The notes under the pieces: model-generated
What the model was told of the DNA's origin: nothing
The model's database searches: none
Seen by the model: only the letters and a program-made list of their open reading frames with translations
Program-made: the position numbers and the translations under genes
Shown: piece by piece, positions 21,648-33,199 of the stretch
Numbering within the stretch: position 1 is the stretch's first letter
Layout: every line of letters starts with the position of its first letter
Assembly: GCA_949825045.1 (NCBI GenBank)
Contig: OX463829.1
Location: forward strand, 27,956,715-28,020,714
Direction of reading: 5' to 3'
DNA from: Argyresthia goedartella
Lineage: Eukaryota; Arthropoda; Insecta; Lepidoptera; Argyresthiidae
DNA: 64,000 nucleotides

Positions 21648-24600
21648 TGTTGATCCGATCGGAGCTACATTTCTATGCAGATTTATACATTAGATCAACA
21701 AAAACTGTTTCGATCAACAATTGCCAACGGATCAACAATTAACTGATGACATGAACTGTCTGATCAACATCAGACACACATCACAGTGGGTATATATATA
21801 TAAGGTGACTTTAAAATATCGATCAAAAAGTTAGGGTTATTTCAGGTGCATTTCAAACGATGTGAAAACAGCGTTATATTTTTTTTTAATATATTTATGA
21901 CACGATGTCATTTTAATTAATTCTGTACCCGATATTTATACAAATGTTGTCAATCCCTGACAAATTAATTTTACACGTTTATACTGTAAACGAATACAAG
22001 ACATTGAGTATCTCTCTCACTCTTCAGTCACCCAATAGGCACTATCTTATTCTCGCACGCGCAAGCACACACAGCACTCATTCACTCACGCAGTACGTGC
22101 CGCTACATCGACACGGGGCGCGTGACGGCGGCTGCGGCTAGGACACCTGACACGAGTCATGCACACACACACTTTGCCAGTCCTGACTCAGTCTTGGCCG
22201 TCGTTACACGCCTCCGCCGATCCGGCGGCGCCGCGGTCAGTGACTTCACTCTGCGCGCCCGCATTCGACGTATACCTACCTAGAAGTCTTAGAACGCAAG
22301 TGCTAGTCTTGCCTTGCAGTATCATGTGATCCATCAGCAACGAGAACCAAAAGTGGATGTCTTGTCTATCACTCAAAACCAACACTTCACCTACCAACTA
22401 CACGAAAATTTGCACTGCAGCTCGTGATTTGGCATTTTAACGATATCTGCGCATCCTGCTACTCCGCGATGAGATTCGAGACGACTGAACTGACCCCCAG
22501 TTTCTGAAGACTGGTCAAATGTAACAGGCGTCTAAGAAGCGGCACGTATTGGCAGAAATTAGTGTAACAAGAGATTAACAAGTTGTCCCAGCTGATTTTC
22601 CTTTCAGAAACCTGACGTCAAAGATTGAAATCCGCCGAGAAACAGTTGATGGTTAATTATCTACTAGTATCTAGTGATCACCAAATCTCATTGAATATAA
22701 CTCGAATGTGCATTGAATTAAACTTTGTGGTTTTGTGAGTGAAAAAGTTCAGCTCTGTAAATTCTATTGTAATGTCTAGCTGTGCAGGTATCCTAGATTA
22801 CCGTAGTAGGCACATACTATCACCAAAAGTCACGCCTATACACCCTTAGCGCTATTATCGCTTGTAGGCAGCGCGACGCGGCTAGCGATCGCCGTATAAA
22901 CGCATGATTCGCGTGCCACGGGCAAATTTTTCAAATTAAATAGGCTAGATTTTGGCTGATGGTAACTACCTTTCCTCTCTGTGAACTTCAAATAAACTTC
23001 ATTGGTTTAGTAGGTAATCGACTGTTAGTTTCATTTTATCTGAATTTAGGTATACCCGTCAAGCGCCGCTCATTATCAAAGGAAAGCCGCCAAAGGAGTC
23101 AGTAACTAAGTACACGAAAGTCGCACAGGTGTACGACTTTGCGAAAGGGGCGGCTTTTTTTGAAATTCTGCATTTTCGAATTTTTTGATTATGTAGTTTA
23201 TTTAGAATCTTCATACTAGGTGTTTGTGTAGTGAAAATGGCTGTACGATGCACCCCCCAGGAGGGGTTGGATATGGTGGTGTGCTATCGAAAGGGAGGGG
23301 AGAACCTCAATGGGGCACGGCGCATGTGGGAGCACCTTCATCCTCAGGTTGGCTTTACAGTTAAACAACGAGTTTTGCAAAGCTTAGGAATGCGTAGAAC
23401 TAACCTGATTACCATGCTATGGCCCTCTTTCACGAAGGAGGTAAATTAAGCTAAATCTGACACATTTGATAAGTAATATAAAGTAAGAACAATATCGTAA
23501 ACCATTTTTGATAAAAGTTTCCGATTGATAACTGCTCCGAAATCTAACACCCTTAGGCACTTTCATATGGTTATACCGAGTTGATAGGAGCTGCGTTAGT
23601 GTGAGTGTGGCCCGAATCCACAGAGGACAATAAAAAATGAAAGCGCGCGCATGAGTGATTGCGCGCTCAATTGTGATTATCCGCTGTGCATTCGGGCCTG
23701 TGTCACGGGCGGGGTTTCCCCGGCGGCGGCGTATGTTCGGCCGGCCAGCCGACCCACACCAGGCACGTTTACCGCTCGCTGGACGCGCAGTCAACCTTGA
23801 GATGTCAGAGTAAAATAAGCTCTCGGGCCTAGAAATACGGCGCAATCAAGCTTGCACGAGATTCACTAGGCATTTAACATGTCTCGGACTAGCGCACTGG
23901 TAGATAGGTAGGCATACTAGATTGAAATTCTTGATTCATCCACAAACTGGTCATCACATCGTAATCATCTTAGTGGTACTTATTAGTTGTTGGGCAGAAA
24001 TGAGAGAAACAAATGATGAATTGATGACGGACATAGGCGAAAGCACAGCCAGCCACATAGTACACGCGCTACAGCAAGCTTGTTTGAAGTGCCGCCCGCT
24101 CTGTACGCGCGTGTGAGTATAAACTCACACCTCGAAATAGCGATGTTGATTATTGGACTAGAGCAGGTGCGAGCTAGATGTCACTTTATTGCCGCGCAGC
24201 GAGAGTAGCAATTTTTTAAGTGTTTAAGGAGCTGTGTCTGGGAGTGTGCATGTCGGACGTAGTCGGAACCACAAGGGCTTTGAAAATTTTGATATTGGTC
24301 ATTGCTGATTATCCTAAAAAGGAATGATTTTTAATAAAATAACAAGAAATCAGAAAAAAATTCTAATTACCAAAACTTCATCATAATAATGGGTAATAAA
24401 ATACCCTAACTTTGTGATCGATATTTTAAAGTATATAGAGAGAGATCTCTACTCGTAGATTGTTGATCATTCGCGGTGTCCAACGAGCACATTATTGATC
24501 CTATTACCATTGTTGATCCGGACCGCTTTTGTTGATCCTTTGCAACATAAGTGGCTCCGGGTCACTTTTCTCTGGAGCCAATATGTACGGTTCCATATCG

Positions 24601-24653
24601 CGGGCAAAACTTGACTTATGTTGATCACATCCGCCGGAGTCCAATTGTTGATC
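21648..24653. mobile_element. Unclassified element with mirror-image octamer arrays and inner inverted repeats
   Basis: The left side has exact GATCAACA at 21693, 21712, 21730 and 21762 (plus one reversed TGTTGATC near 21650). The right side has the reverse complement TGTTGATC at 24461, 24511, 24530, 24619 and 24646, with near-matches between. Just inside each array is a 30-bp inverted repeat with one mismatch: 21808-21837 (starting ACTTTAAAATATCGATCA) and 24403-24432. Clustered subterminal octamers in opposite orientation are typical of transposase binding sites in cut-and-paste transposons. No transposase frame and no target duplication were found, so termini are undefined and the element may be non-autonomous. 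Confidence 0.6.
21840..24400. other. Interior of the octamer-array structure
   Basis: No long ORF. It contains two patches richer in G+C (about 22040-22270 and 23640-23800) and A+T-rich sequence between. 23237-23449 (plus) encodes 70 codons, MAVRCTPQEGLDMVVCY, with a faint likeness to the helix-turn-helix DUF4817 family found in insect mobile sequences; I would not rely on it. Confidence 0.35.
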
Positions 24654-25069
24654 CGACTCATGGATCAATCATAGAGCACCACGCATCTGATGGCAGATGT
24701 CTCGTGCGACGTTGTATGACTTATCTGCACATAGTCTAAACACAATATAACGTTAAATGGACAGTTAGACGGGTAGATTTTTTCCGTAGAATCACGATGA
24801 ACGGTTTTTTGTGAAACTCTTTGACACCGGTTGTTCAAAGACTTATTAGATCCTGCTGAACTCGATTCTGCCCGGTGCCACCCCCTGAACCATCCTCTTC
24901 TCCCCTAACAAGTTTTTACAATTTATTACTGAAACTATCAGAGATAGACGAAAATAACTGACATTTCTAAAAATAATCTGCATTAAATTCTCGACAATAT
25001 TTTTTTATAAATTATTTTACAAGTTTAATTACAGCCCTAGAAATGACGTATATAATAAAACTGCGAAAC
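24654..25069. other. Spacer, no gene seen
   Basis: A+T-rich; nothing recognised until the 3' tail of the next LINE. Confidence 0.4.
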
Positions 25070-27400
25070 TCAAAACTCAAAAACTCAAAAGTACTTTATT
25101 ACTGTAGATATTTACATATACTTAGCAAACGTCATTTTTTGCCTCTTCTCTACATTGGACCACTGTGGGAGAAGAAGGGCGTAGAAACTCCCACAGATTG
25201 ATTTTTAGATCTCTTTTAAAAATAGGTTGTGCTTAACTAATACAATTATGATTTATTTTTATTTAATAAGCTGGAATAAATAATTACAAAATTATTAACA
25301 GCAAGGTCTGTGTTGAACCAGATTAACCCCATACAGTCCTGTCATTTAAGTAATCTTAAACATTGTAATATCCCTTTTTCGACAAAGTCGCTTTAACATG
25401 CTTTTTAAATTGCTCAAATGGCAATTTCAAAATCTCCAGAGGTATCTTATTGTAGTAGAGAATGCACTGACCCTTGAAAGAATTGCTAACCTTCGCGAGT
25501 CTAAAACGGGGCGCACATAGTCTGTGATTATTTCTTAGGTAAACATTACAGCTATCGCTAAGTTTGGAAAATGTTGTAAGGTTCTTGCGTACATACATTA
25601 TATTTTCGAAAATAAATTGACTAGCTACTGTTAGTATGTCAATTTCTTTAAAAAACTCTCTTAAGGAGTCTGTTCGTTTTAAATTCTAAATTGCTCGAAT
25701 AGCTCTTTTCTGTAAAATAAAAATAGTTTGAATATCCGCTGCTTTCCCCCACAACAAGATACCATAGGACATCACACTATGAAAGTAACTAAAATATACT
25801 AGCCTAGATGTAGCCACATCCGTGCTTTGTCTGATGTTCCTAACAGCGTAAGCCGCAGAACTTAATTTACCGGCCAATTTATCTATGTGGGGTCCCCACT
25901 GCAATTTGCTATCAATGGTTATTCCAAGAAACTTCGTATCATTTACTAATTCTAACGTGCTGTTGTCAAACACTAAACTGGTCTCAACTTGCCTGACATT
26001 TGGAAGTGAGAATTTGATACACTTGGTTTTACCAGCGTTTAACAATAAGTTATTAACTGTGAACCAATTCAAGGTTAAATACAGTACACCATTAACATCA
26101 TCAAATTCTCCTTTTTATCTTTCAATTTTGAAGACCAGTGAAGTATCATCAGCAAACAACACTATGTCAGTTAATTTCTCCACCATGAAAGGCAGACCAT
26201 TAATATATACCAGGAATAAGAAAGGGCCTAATATGAAACCTTGTGGAACGCCCATTTTAACACCCGATCCATCAGATTTCACGCCATTAACTTCAGCCTT
26301 TTGAATTCTATTGCTTAGGTATGATCTTAGTAGCTCCAACTCTTTATTTCTAACTCCGTAATGATTTAATTTAATTAATAGCGTATTATGATCAACACAA
26401 TCAAACGCCTTCGACAGGTCGCAAAAAACTCCGATAGCATCCTGTGTGGCCTCCCATGCAGAATAAATATGAGATATAAAGGTAATACCTGCATCCGTAG
26501 TCGATTTACCCCTAGTGAAACCGTATTGTTTGGCGTGGAGTTGTTTTGTACGGTTGAAGTGTGAGAGCATTCGATTGAGTATAATCTTTTCAAATATTTT
26601 ACTTAGTGTTGGGAGAAAAGATATTGGTCTGAAATTTAAAGGATCACCCTTATCTCCCGACTTGAACAGAGGTATCAGTTTACTGTGTTTCATGAGGTCT
26701 GGGAAAGCCCCATCGTCAACACATTTATTGAATATATAAGCTAAGTGTGGGGCTATAACTAGAATTACTGAACCAATGACTTTGACTGATATACTCCACA
26801 GGTCTTCCGAATTTTTTAAGTTAAGTAATTTAAACGTTTTGACAATGTCCTGGGGATATACATGATGAAATTTTAAATATACATTACTGGCGCTAGTGTT
26901 ATTTTTTAATAAAGTCTCTGCTTCATATGGAGATGAATTTAAACGGTCTGTTGTGAGTAAGGGTACATTGGTGAAGAATGTTTCAAAAGCTCGAGCAACA
27001 TCAGCGCTGGATTTAACAACATCATCACCTATCTTTAGGCAGAAATAATTGTCCCTTGGTATAACTTTGCCAGTTTCGCGGTTTATTATTTGTCAAACTG
27101 TTTTCATTCTATTATTTGAATTTTGAATTTTTCTATTAATGTGTAAAGTTTTTGCAGTTCTACAAACCAACTTGAAAGTTTTGGAATATTTTTTAACGTA
27201 GTCATGAAATTTTCGATCAAAGTTATAGGTTTTTTGTTCATAAAGGTCATATAAGATAACTCTACTTTTACGAATTCATTCATTGCCCAGTCATTGCGAG
27301 ATTTTCATGTTCTTCCTCTTTTTGTGTTTGAACCCATTTTGTCGAAAAGCAGTCGAAGCTATGAAAAAATAGCCAAGGTACGAGTTAATGCTCGTATCCA
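25070..27400 (-). mobile_element. 5'-truncated LINE with (TTTTGAG)n-like tail
   Basis: Minus-strand LINE. Its 3' end at about 25070 carries AATAAAGTACTTTTGAG followed by imperfect TTTTGAG repeats. The 3' UTR is 25070-25355, then ORF2 to about 27290. The endonuclease is missing except for the linker, so it is truncated on the 5' side near 27400. Confidence 0.8.
25356..27290 (-). pseudogene. LINE ORF2: linker, reverse transcriptase, C-terminus
   Basis: From the right: a linker in shifted frames (KKYSKTFKLVCRTAKTLH, NNRMKTV then TGA near 27094 where Trp is expected, INRETGKV), then RT fingers (LIPLFKSGDKGDPLNFRPIS, SKIFEKIILNRML, YGFTRGKSTTDA), FCDLSKAFDCVDH with the first catalytic Asp, MGVPQGFILGPFLF, VLFADDTSLVF with the Asp pair, and the thumb TKFLGITIDSKLQWGPHI. 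In-frame stops at 26115-26117 and 25686-25688 divide one frame that otherwise runs to 25356. CR1/Jockey-like by motif; the clade is not fixed. It has no function now. Confidence 0.88.
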
Positions 27401-27439
27401 TCATTTAACGACAAATCAATACCTTACTTGGCGTTGTAC

Positions 27440-27705
27440 AGGTATTAGTTCGGCCGGCCCGAATGGCCGACTCGGCAGTGAGACGTAGTGAGATGAAGCC
27501 AAGGGTCCCGGGTTCGAGTCCTGGTGGGGGCAAATATTTGTTTGATGAGAACGGATGTTTGTACCCTAGTCATGGTTGTTTATCTATCTAAGTATAATAT
27601 TTATCTATATAAGTATATGTATCGTTGTCTAGTACCCAAGATACAGGGAATCCTAGTTTGGGGCTAAATCAACGTGTGTAAATAGTGTCCAAGGTATATT
27701 TGATA
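27440..27705 (+). mobile_element. tRNA-headed SINE
   Basis: A-box TGGCCGACTCGG (27464-27475) and B-box GGTTCGAGTCC (27511-27521) form an internal RNA polymerase III promoter about 36 bp apart. The body has GAACGGATGTTTGTACCCTA, GTATCGTTGTCTAGTACCCA and GGGGCTAAATCAACGTGTGT, which match a lepidopteran SINE family from memory. The ends are approximate. Confidence 0.75.
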
Positions 27706-27717
27706 AAATTATGATTA

Positions 27718-27857
27718 TGTCACCGTAAGTTGACAAACCGTTAGTGGGTAAACTTACCTTTTTTGTCTTCGTGTTAGGTTGAAAAGAACAAAATAAACGT
27801 AAATTCTAAGCTCTGTCGGTCTGGTTTACTATCGGTTTTGACTATTTTACGGTGACA
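27718..27857. mobile_element. 140-bp MITE with TA target duplication
   Basis: Ends TGTCACCGTAAG and its inverse (TTACGGTGACA). The inverted repeats extend imperfectly about 30 bp (AAACCGTTAGT against AAACCGATAGT). TA at 27716-27717 and 27858-27859 flank it, as for Tc1/mariner-type elements. There is no ORF. Confidence 0.8.
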
Positions 27858-27869
27858 TATATATTACAT

Positions 27870-28870
27870 TAATTCAAACATATTTAAAGATGATACTGTC
27901 TCCGAGTCCTCATTCTCGTGATGAAATGATGACTTGGAGACAGTATTGATGCTCCGGAATCAGTAATTGTAAGGCAGTCGTGTTTTGACTCGACTTGTTA
28001 AGGATGATAATTTGGTTTCGCCTACTTGGTGTCATTAGCTGATGATGGAAAGAGGACTTGGATGGGTACTAGAACTTAAGCACCAGGAATAGTAGGACAG
28101 TCGTGGTTGGACTCAATTAGTTAAGGATGATGAACTGGTTTCGCAAACTTGGTGTCATGAGCTGATGATGGAATGAGGACTTGGATGAGTACTGGAACTC
28201 TGGCACCATAAATAGTAAGGCAATTTTTAAGGATTATAAGCTGTATTGGTAAAGTTGGTGTCATGAGCTTGTGATGGAATGAGGACTTGGAGACAGTACT
28301 GGATCCTGGAACCAGAAATAAAAATAAAGTCGTTTTTTGACTATATTTGTTAAGCATCGTAAGATGGCATAAGCAAAGACTTTGAATCAGTACTGAAACT
28401 ATTTCATAAGTAATAGTAAAGCAGTCGTGTTTGGACTCTATTTGTAAGGATGATTAGCTGGTATCACAGCTGCAACTATGTAACAAGTAATAGTAAAGCA
28501 GTCGTGTTTTGATTGCATTTGTATGGACGATTAGCTGGTATCACAGATGTCAAGTGCATGTATACTTGGTGGCATCACCAGCTCATGATACAATGTTTGC
28601 ATAGCCAATTCATCATCCTTAACAAATTGAGTCCAAACACGAGTGCCTTATTATTCGTGGTTCCTAAGTTCCAGTACTGTCTCCAAGTCCTTATTCCATC
28701 ACCAGCTCGCGATAAAAAATTTTGGGAAACCAGCTCATCATTCTTAAAAATTGAGTCTAAACACGACTGCCTTATATTTTGTGGCTCCTGAGTTCAAGTA
28801 CTGTCGCCAAATCCTCATTCCATCACCAGCTCATGACACCAAGTTTGGAAAACAACTTATCATTATTAAA
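27870..28870. repeat. Satellite-like units of about 120-130 bp, forward then inverted
   Basis: Forward units (27870 to about 28570) share GCAGTCGTGTTTGGACTCAA, TTAAGGATGAT, TTGGTGTCATGAGCTGATGA, TGGAATGAGGACTTGGAGAC and AGTACTGGAACT. From about 28575 the same words appear reverse-complemented (GTCTCCAAGTCCTTATTCCA, CACCAGCTCATGA, GTCCAAACACGA) to 28870. Some forward units are shortened. The inverted part ends precisely where BEL RT sequence begins. Confidence 0.8.
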
Positions 28871-31623
28871 AATGAGTGAGGCAGATCGCAACCTACAATT
28901 AATCTTGTGGCGAGACGATCTATCACAAGACATTAAAACATACAGATTGAATACTGTCACATATGGCTTTGCCAGTGCAAGCTATCTGAGTACAAGGTGC
29001 ATCTGGCAGTTGGGAGAAGAGTGTCACGATGACGAGATAAAACTATTATTCAAAATGACTTGGTTGAGGATCTCATAACAGGTGCCGATTCTGAGGGGAA
29101 ACTATGTAAAATTCAAAGAAAGGTCTGAACAACGCTCTCCAAAGGAGGCTTCACTCTCAGAAAATACCATTCAAACTCAGAATTAGCATTGAAATCGACC
29201 TCAACAAATACACAGACCAGTCTTGTGATCAGTCAATTATGTGACACTCTTGGACTGAACTGCAATCCCAATACAGGTCTACCCTGCATTTTCCTGTAGA
29301 TATTTCAAGACCAAGTAAAATTACAAGGCGATCAATTCTGTCAACAACGCTCAAATTATTTGATCCTTTAGGATTGTTAAGTCCTTGTACCATCAATCCA
29401 AAAATGCTTATCCAAAAACTCTGGGTCATTAAGCTCTATTGGGACGAATCTGTCTCTCCAGAATTTTAGGGAGCTTAGAATAGATTCATACATAATTTAC
29501 CTCAACTCTCATCTCTCTCATCTCATCGCGGTATACCCAGACATTCTATGAAAATATCTCCCGTTTCAGTCAAATTCCATTGTTTCTGCGACGCATCTCA
29601 GGCGGCGTACGATGCATGCGTCTACGTCAGATGTGTTGATCAGGCTGGGACGATCACGATTCAATTATACAGCGCAAAGGCTAGAGTGGCTACACTGAAT
29701 CCCACTACTATCCCTCGTCTAGAGCTGTGCGGGGTGCTGCTCGTGGCTAGGTTATCATAAGCAGTTACTGATGCCCTCAGATTACAAACACCAATAACGC
29801 GATATTGCTTCTCGACCGATTCTAGTGTGGTCCTCGGATGGATTCATACAGATCCGTCAAAATTTAAGTTCTTTGTGGCTAACAGGGTAGTAGTAGTAGC
29901 TATCAACGAGCTCACTACCTCTTCATGTTAGCGACACGTGCCGACTTCCTCCAACCCCGCTGATTTGGCTTCACGGGGAATTGATCCACACCAGATTGTA
30001 AATATGAAGTTATGGTGGATGGGTCCAGAATTTTTGTCGCAACATGAGAACTTTTGGCCCATTCTAGGATCGAAGGTTCATGTCAAATTACCAGAGCTCA
30101 TGGTTTTGACATCGCAGATAGTTGAATCTACTGGAACCTTCAAAACATTACAACGAATGCTCGTTTGTGTTTTCAGATTCATTCCTAACAGTCGAGTCCC
30201 CAGTAATAAACGTTCTGGTTTATTAAGTGTCGATGAACTAGAAAATTCATTCACACATTCGACAAAATTTTCACAGCGTGAGTCATTCACCAATGAATTG
30301 GGTCGATTGACCAAAGATAAAAACGTTAGTTCGAAGTCCAAGATTTCAGGATTAACTAACTCCATTTATTGATCCCAAGGGTTCAATCAGAGTTGGTGGA
30401 AGGCTCTCCAACTCTGAATATTCCTTTGACAAGAAACACCCTATATTACTATCTGCTAAACATCATTTCACAAAGCTTTTATTTACACATGAACACACCC
30501 GTCTCTTATATGCTTGTCCAACTCTTTTGCTCGCATCGATTCGTGAACGTATTGCCGACAGGTGGTAGAGATTTGGCTAGGCGAATAGCTCGTAGTTGTG
30601 TCCTATGTAGGCGCGTGTCGACTAAGTCTCAACCGAACATTATGGGAATTCTACCTACTCAACGTTTGTTGCCGGACTTCCCTTTTAATACTGCTTCGGT
30701 CGACTTTGCAGGCCCCTTCATGTTTAGTGACCGGCGCGGGCGGGGTTTACGGTTAATCAAGCCATATTTATGCCTATTCATATATTTCAGGTATAAATAT
30801 GTACATCTCGTGGCCGTAAGTGATATGTCTAAAGACGCCTTAATTTTAGCCTTTCACAGATTTTGTAGTCGCAAGGGCAAGCCTCGAGAGATGTTTTGCG
30901 ATAACGGCAGAAACTTTATTGCGGCTGCCAAGGACTTAGTTGACGAATCCATAGCTGTCCTATCCGAGTTTGCAACCTCCCATCATATAAAATTCACTTT
31001 CTCACCATTTGCTCCTAATTTCAATGGTCTGGTTGAGACTGGTATTAAATCAGTCAAATATTTTATAAAACGAGTTATAGTTTTAAATCACTTTAATTTC
31101 GAAGATCTATCCACTCTTTTTTCACATATAGAGGCGATCCTCAACAGTCGTCCTCTTTGTCCATTTTCATCATCTTCCGATGACCTCTCCGCTCTCACCC
31201 CTGGGCATAACCTAATAGGCCGTGTCCCTTTTCATCATTTCCCGATGACCTCTCCGCTCTCACCCCTGGGCAATACCTCATAGGCCGAGCGCTGACAGCG
31301 CCTCTATCCTCAAACTTAGAGGAAGCTAATCCGAACCGTCTGAACAGATACCAGTGGTTGGAACAAATCAGGCAACATTTTTGGAGACGTTGGCAGTCGG
31401 AATATGTGGCTGATTTACAACAAAGATCTAAATGGGGTTTTCGATGCTGGGATCTCCAGCCCGGGGAAATGGTGGTGTTGAAGGAGGACGATCTGGCTTC
31501 CCTGGCAAGGTCGGCATGCCTCGCGTCGCTGACGTCACGACTCAACGAGGGGTCGCCAGACGTGCGCTCAACCGAATGTGCCTCCTCCACGAAAATGAAG
31601 ACAACGAAGCTCAAGATTCTTGA
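28871..31623 (+). pseudogene. pol: BEL/Pao pol (RT, RNase H, integrase), degenerate
   Basis: RT remnant: ADRNLQLILWRDD, YRLNTVTYGFASASYLSTR, and TLSKGGFTLRKYHSN after shifts; the Asp-pair box is lost. RNase H: FHCFCDASQAAYDACVYV at about 29576, PRLELCGVLLVARLS then TAA, STDSSVVLGWIHTDPSKF, NPADLASRG. Integrase: [21 protein letters not shown] with the first Asp, [10 protein letters not shown] with the second, [12 protein letters not shown] with the Glu, [10 protein letters not shown] 65-bp tandem duplication at 31164-31293 shifts the frame. The C-terminal part (HFWRRWQSEY, VADVTTQRGVARRALNRM) ends at 31623 with further frameshifts. Confidence 0.88.
31164..31293 (+). repeat. 65-bp tandem duplication inside integrase
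   Basis: TTTTCATCATCTTCCGATGA starts one copy (31164-31228) and a near-identical one starts at 31229. 65 is not a multiple of three, so the duplication breaks the frame. Confidence 0.85.
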
Positions 31624-31655
31624 AAGCATCCGTATACTTTCAAGGCGGTGGAAGA

Positions 31656-31817
31656 TATCAGCGCGCGTAACAGAACGTAGAGGGTAGACAGGGGAGAAGC
31701 GCGGATCCTCTACGCACCTTTATATATAAGGCGCCGGGCACTAGGCCCGGCCCTTTTTGCATTATATTCAAGCTGTCAAACGCATCTCGACTCTGTAATT
31801 TTCAGTTACTCATTACA
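31656..31817 (+). repeat. Probable 3' LTR of element 5
   Basis: Follows TCAAGGCGGTGGAAGA, a polypurine-tract-like run. It contains TATATATAAG at 31721-31730, a TATA box, and ends TTACTCATTACA. No second LTR exists in the window to confirm its ends; the expected TG start appears as TA. Confidence 0.4.
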
Positions 31818-31917
31818 AGTAGGTATGTTTTGTTTAATTTGGTTTAAATTGAAGAACCTCACAGACAGTAGTTATAGTAAGAGATACCCTCGGCTTCTTA
31901 ACAATTCTTAAGGATAA

Positions 31918-32780
31918 CCAGACAGGAGATGATGGATATCCGCAATATAGGAGGAGGTCTCCAGCTGACGATGGTCACGAAATAAAAATTAACGAAATTG
32001 AGTTGGACAACCGCTGGATGGTGCCTTATAATCCTGTCCTGTCACTTGCTTTCAAGGCTCATATTAATGTGGAGTACTGCAACTCTGTCAAATCTATCAA
32101 ATACATTTGTAAGTACGTGAACAAGGGACTACCCTTACTAAAAGAGCTTGATCACTAAATCAAGCTGCCTTTACTCTGGAGAATGTGAGAGATGAAGTGA
32201 AAATCTACGAAATCGGCCGGTACATAAGCAGTTCTGAAGCAGTTTAGAGGATCTTAACCTTTCCCATTCATGAAAGGTTCCCCACTGCTTTACATCTTGC
32301 CGTACATCTTGAAAACGGTCAGCGTGTTTACTTCACCTCTAATAACCTGTCAGATAAAATAAACAGCCCACCTCAGACAACGCTATTAGCTTTTTTGAAA
32401 TCTGCAAAATGGGCAACAGACGAATTTGTTATACTCAGATGTCTCTTCCTACTTTGTATGGAACAACAAAAAATATCTAGAAAAAAAAGAGGAGAAAGTT
32501 GTAGCGGGCCGGCCAGAAGTGAAAAAAAAGCACGCTCTAGCTAGGTAGGGTATACACAATTCATCCACACAACACCGAGTGCACTGCACTGCTGATCCAT
32601 GAGGTTAGAGGGCCAACAAGCTTTGAAAACTTGAAGACTGTGAATGGTATCCTCCATCCAACATTTCAGTCTGCATGCAAGTCCCTTGGACTGCTGGAAG
32701 ACGACAAGCATTGTGACAGTACTTAGATGAAGCTGCATTGTGCGATTCTACTATAAAGCTGCGAGAGCTATTTACAATAA
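31918..32780 (+). pseudogene. Helitron Rep/helicase, N-terminal and middle parts
   Basis: DGYPQYRRRSPADDG, NRWMVPYNPVLSLAFKAHIN and SIKYICKYVNKG match the Rep-proximal block of Helitron proteins, including the conserved Lys/Tyr segment near the catalytic tyrosines. After a TAA (about 32157) and a shift: YISSSEAV (stop) RILTFPIHERFPTALHL and VHLENGQRVYF. A further part (about 32540-32730) reads ECTALLIHEVRGPTSFENL and CKSLGLLEDD, the region before the helicase. Rep makes the rolling-circle nick; this copy is far too broken to act. Confidence 0.8.
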
Positions 32781-33199
32781 TGATAGTTTTCTCTCAACTC
32801 TCTCCTCCTTTTCCTGAGCCTTTGGGAGAAACACAAAGACAGTCTCTCGGACGACATCAAACGGCACCTTGAGAAAAACTTGCAAGATAGTGCACAGCTG
32901 CTCATAGATGAGGTCTACAACGGATGCTTGATATTGATCGAGAATGCAGTGTTAGCTCAAGCAGGACAAAACTTGGCACTATACTGATTGCCTCAACCAA
33001 AAAGATCTGCAGCAACTTCGGGTAATCGAGAATATCTGAGGAAGACCAATTATGATCCCTGCGCCCTGGAAAAGATGGTGTCATTTCATGAAAAGTTACT
33101 GGCAGATGATCAGCTTTACATTTATCAACAGATCCTTGCCAATATTGACAAAGGAATTGGGCAACTCTTTTTCCTGGATGCTCCTGGTGAAACTGGAAA

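Larger units (their letters stand above)
28871..31817 (+). mobile_element. 5'-truncated BEL/Pao element with probable 3' LTR (element 5)
   Basis: Begins inside RT at a junction with the inverted satellite array and runs through RNase H, integrase and a probable polypurine tract (31640-31655) into a possible LTR. The 5' LTR, gag and protease are absent. Confidence 0.85.

Noticed and set aside
22040..22270. G+C-rich patch as a host promoter or first exon
   Set aside because: No ORF, splice pattern or core promoter could be supported.
27440..27540. tRNA gene-like promoter boxes
   Set aside because: A and B boxes are present but no cloverleaf forms, and the sequence continues into a SINE body.
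27870..28870. CRISPR-like regular array
   Set aside because: Units are long, diverged and partly inverted with no constant repeat and unique spacers; the context is an animal genome.
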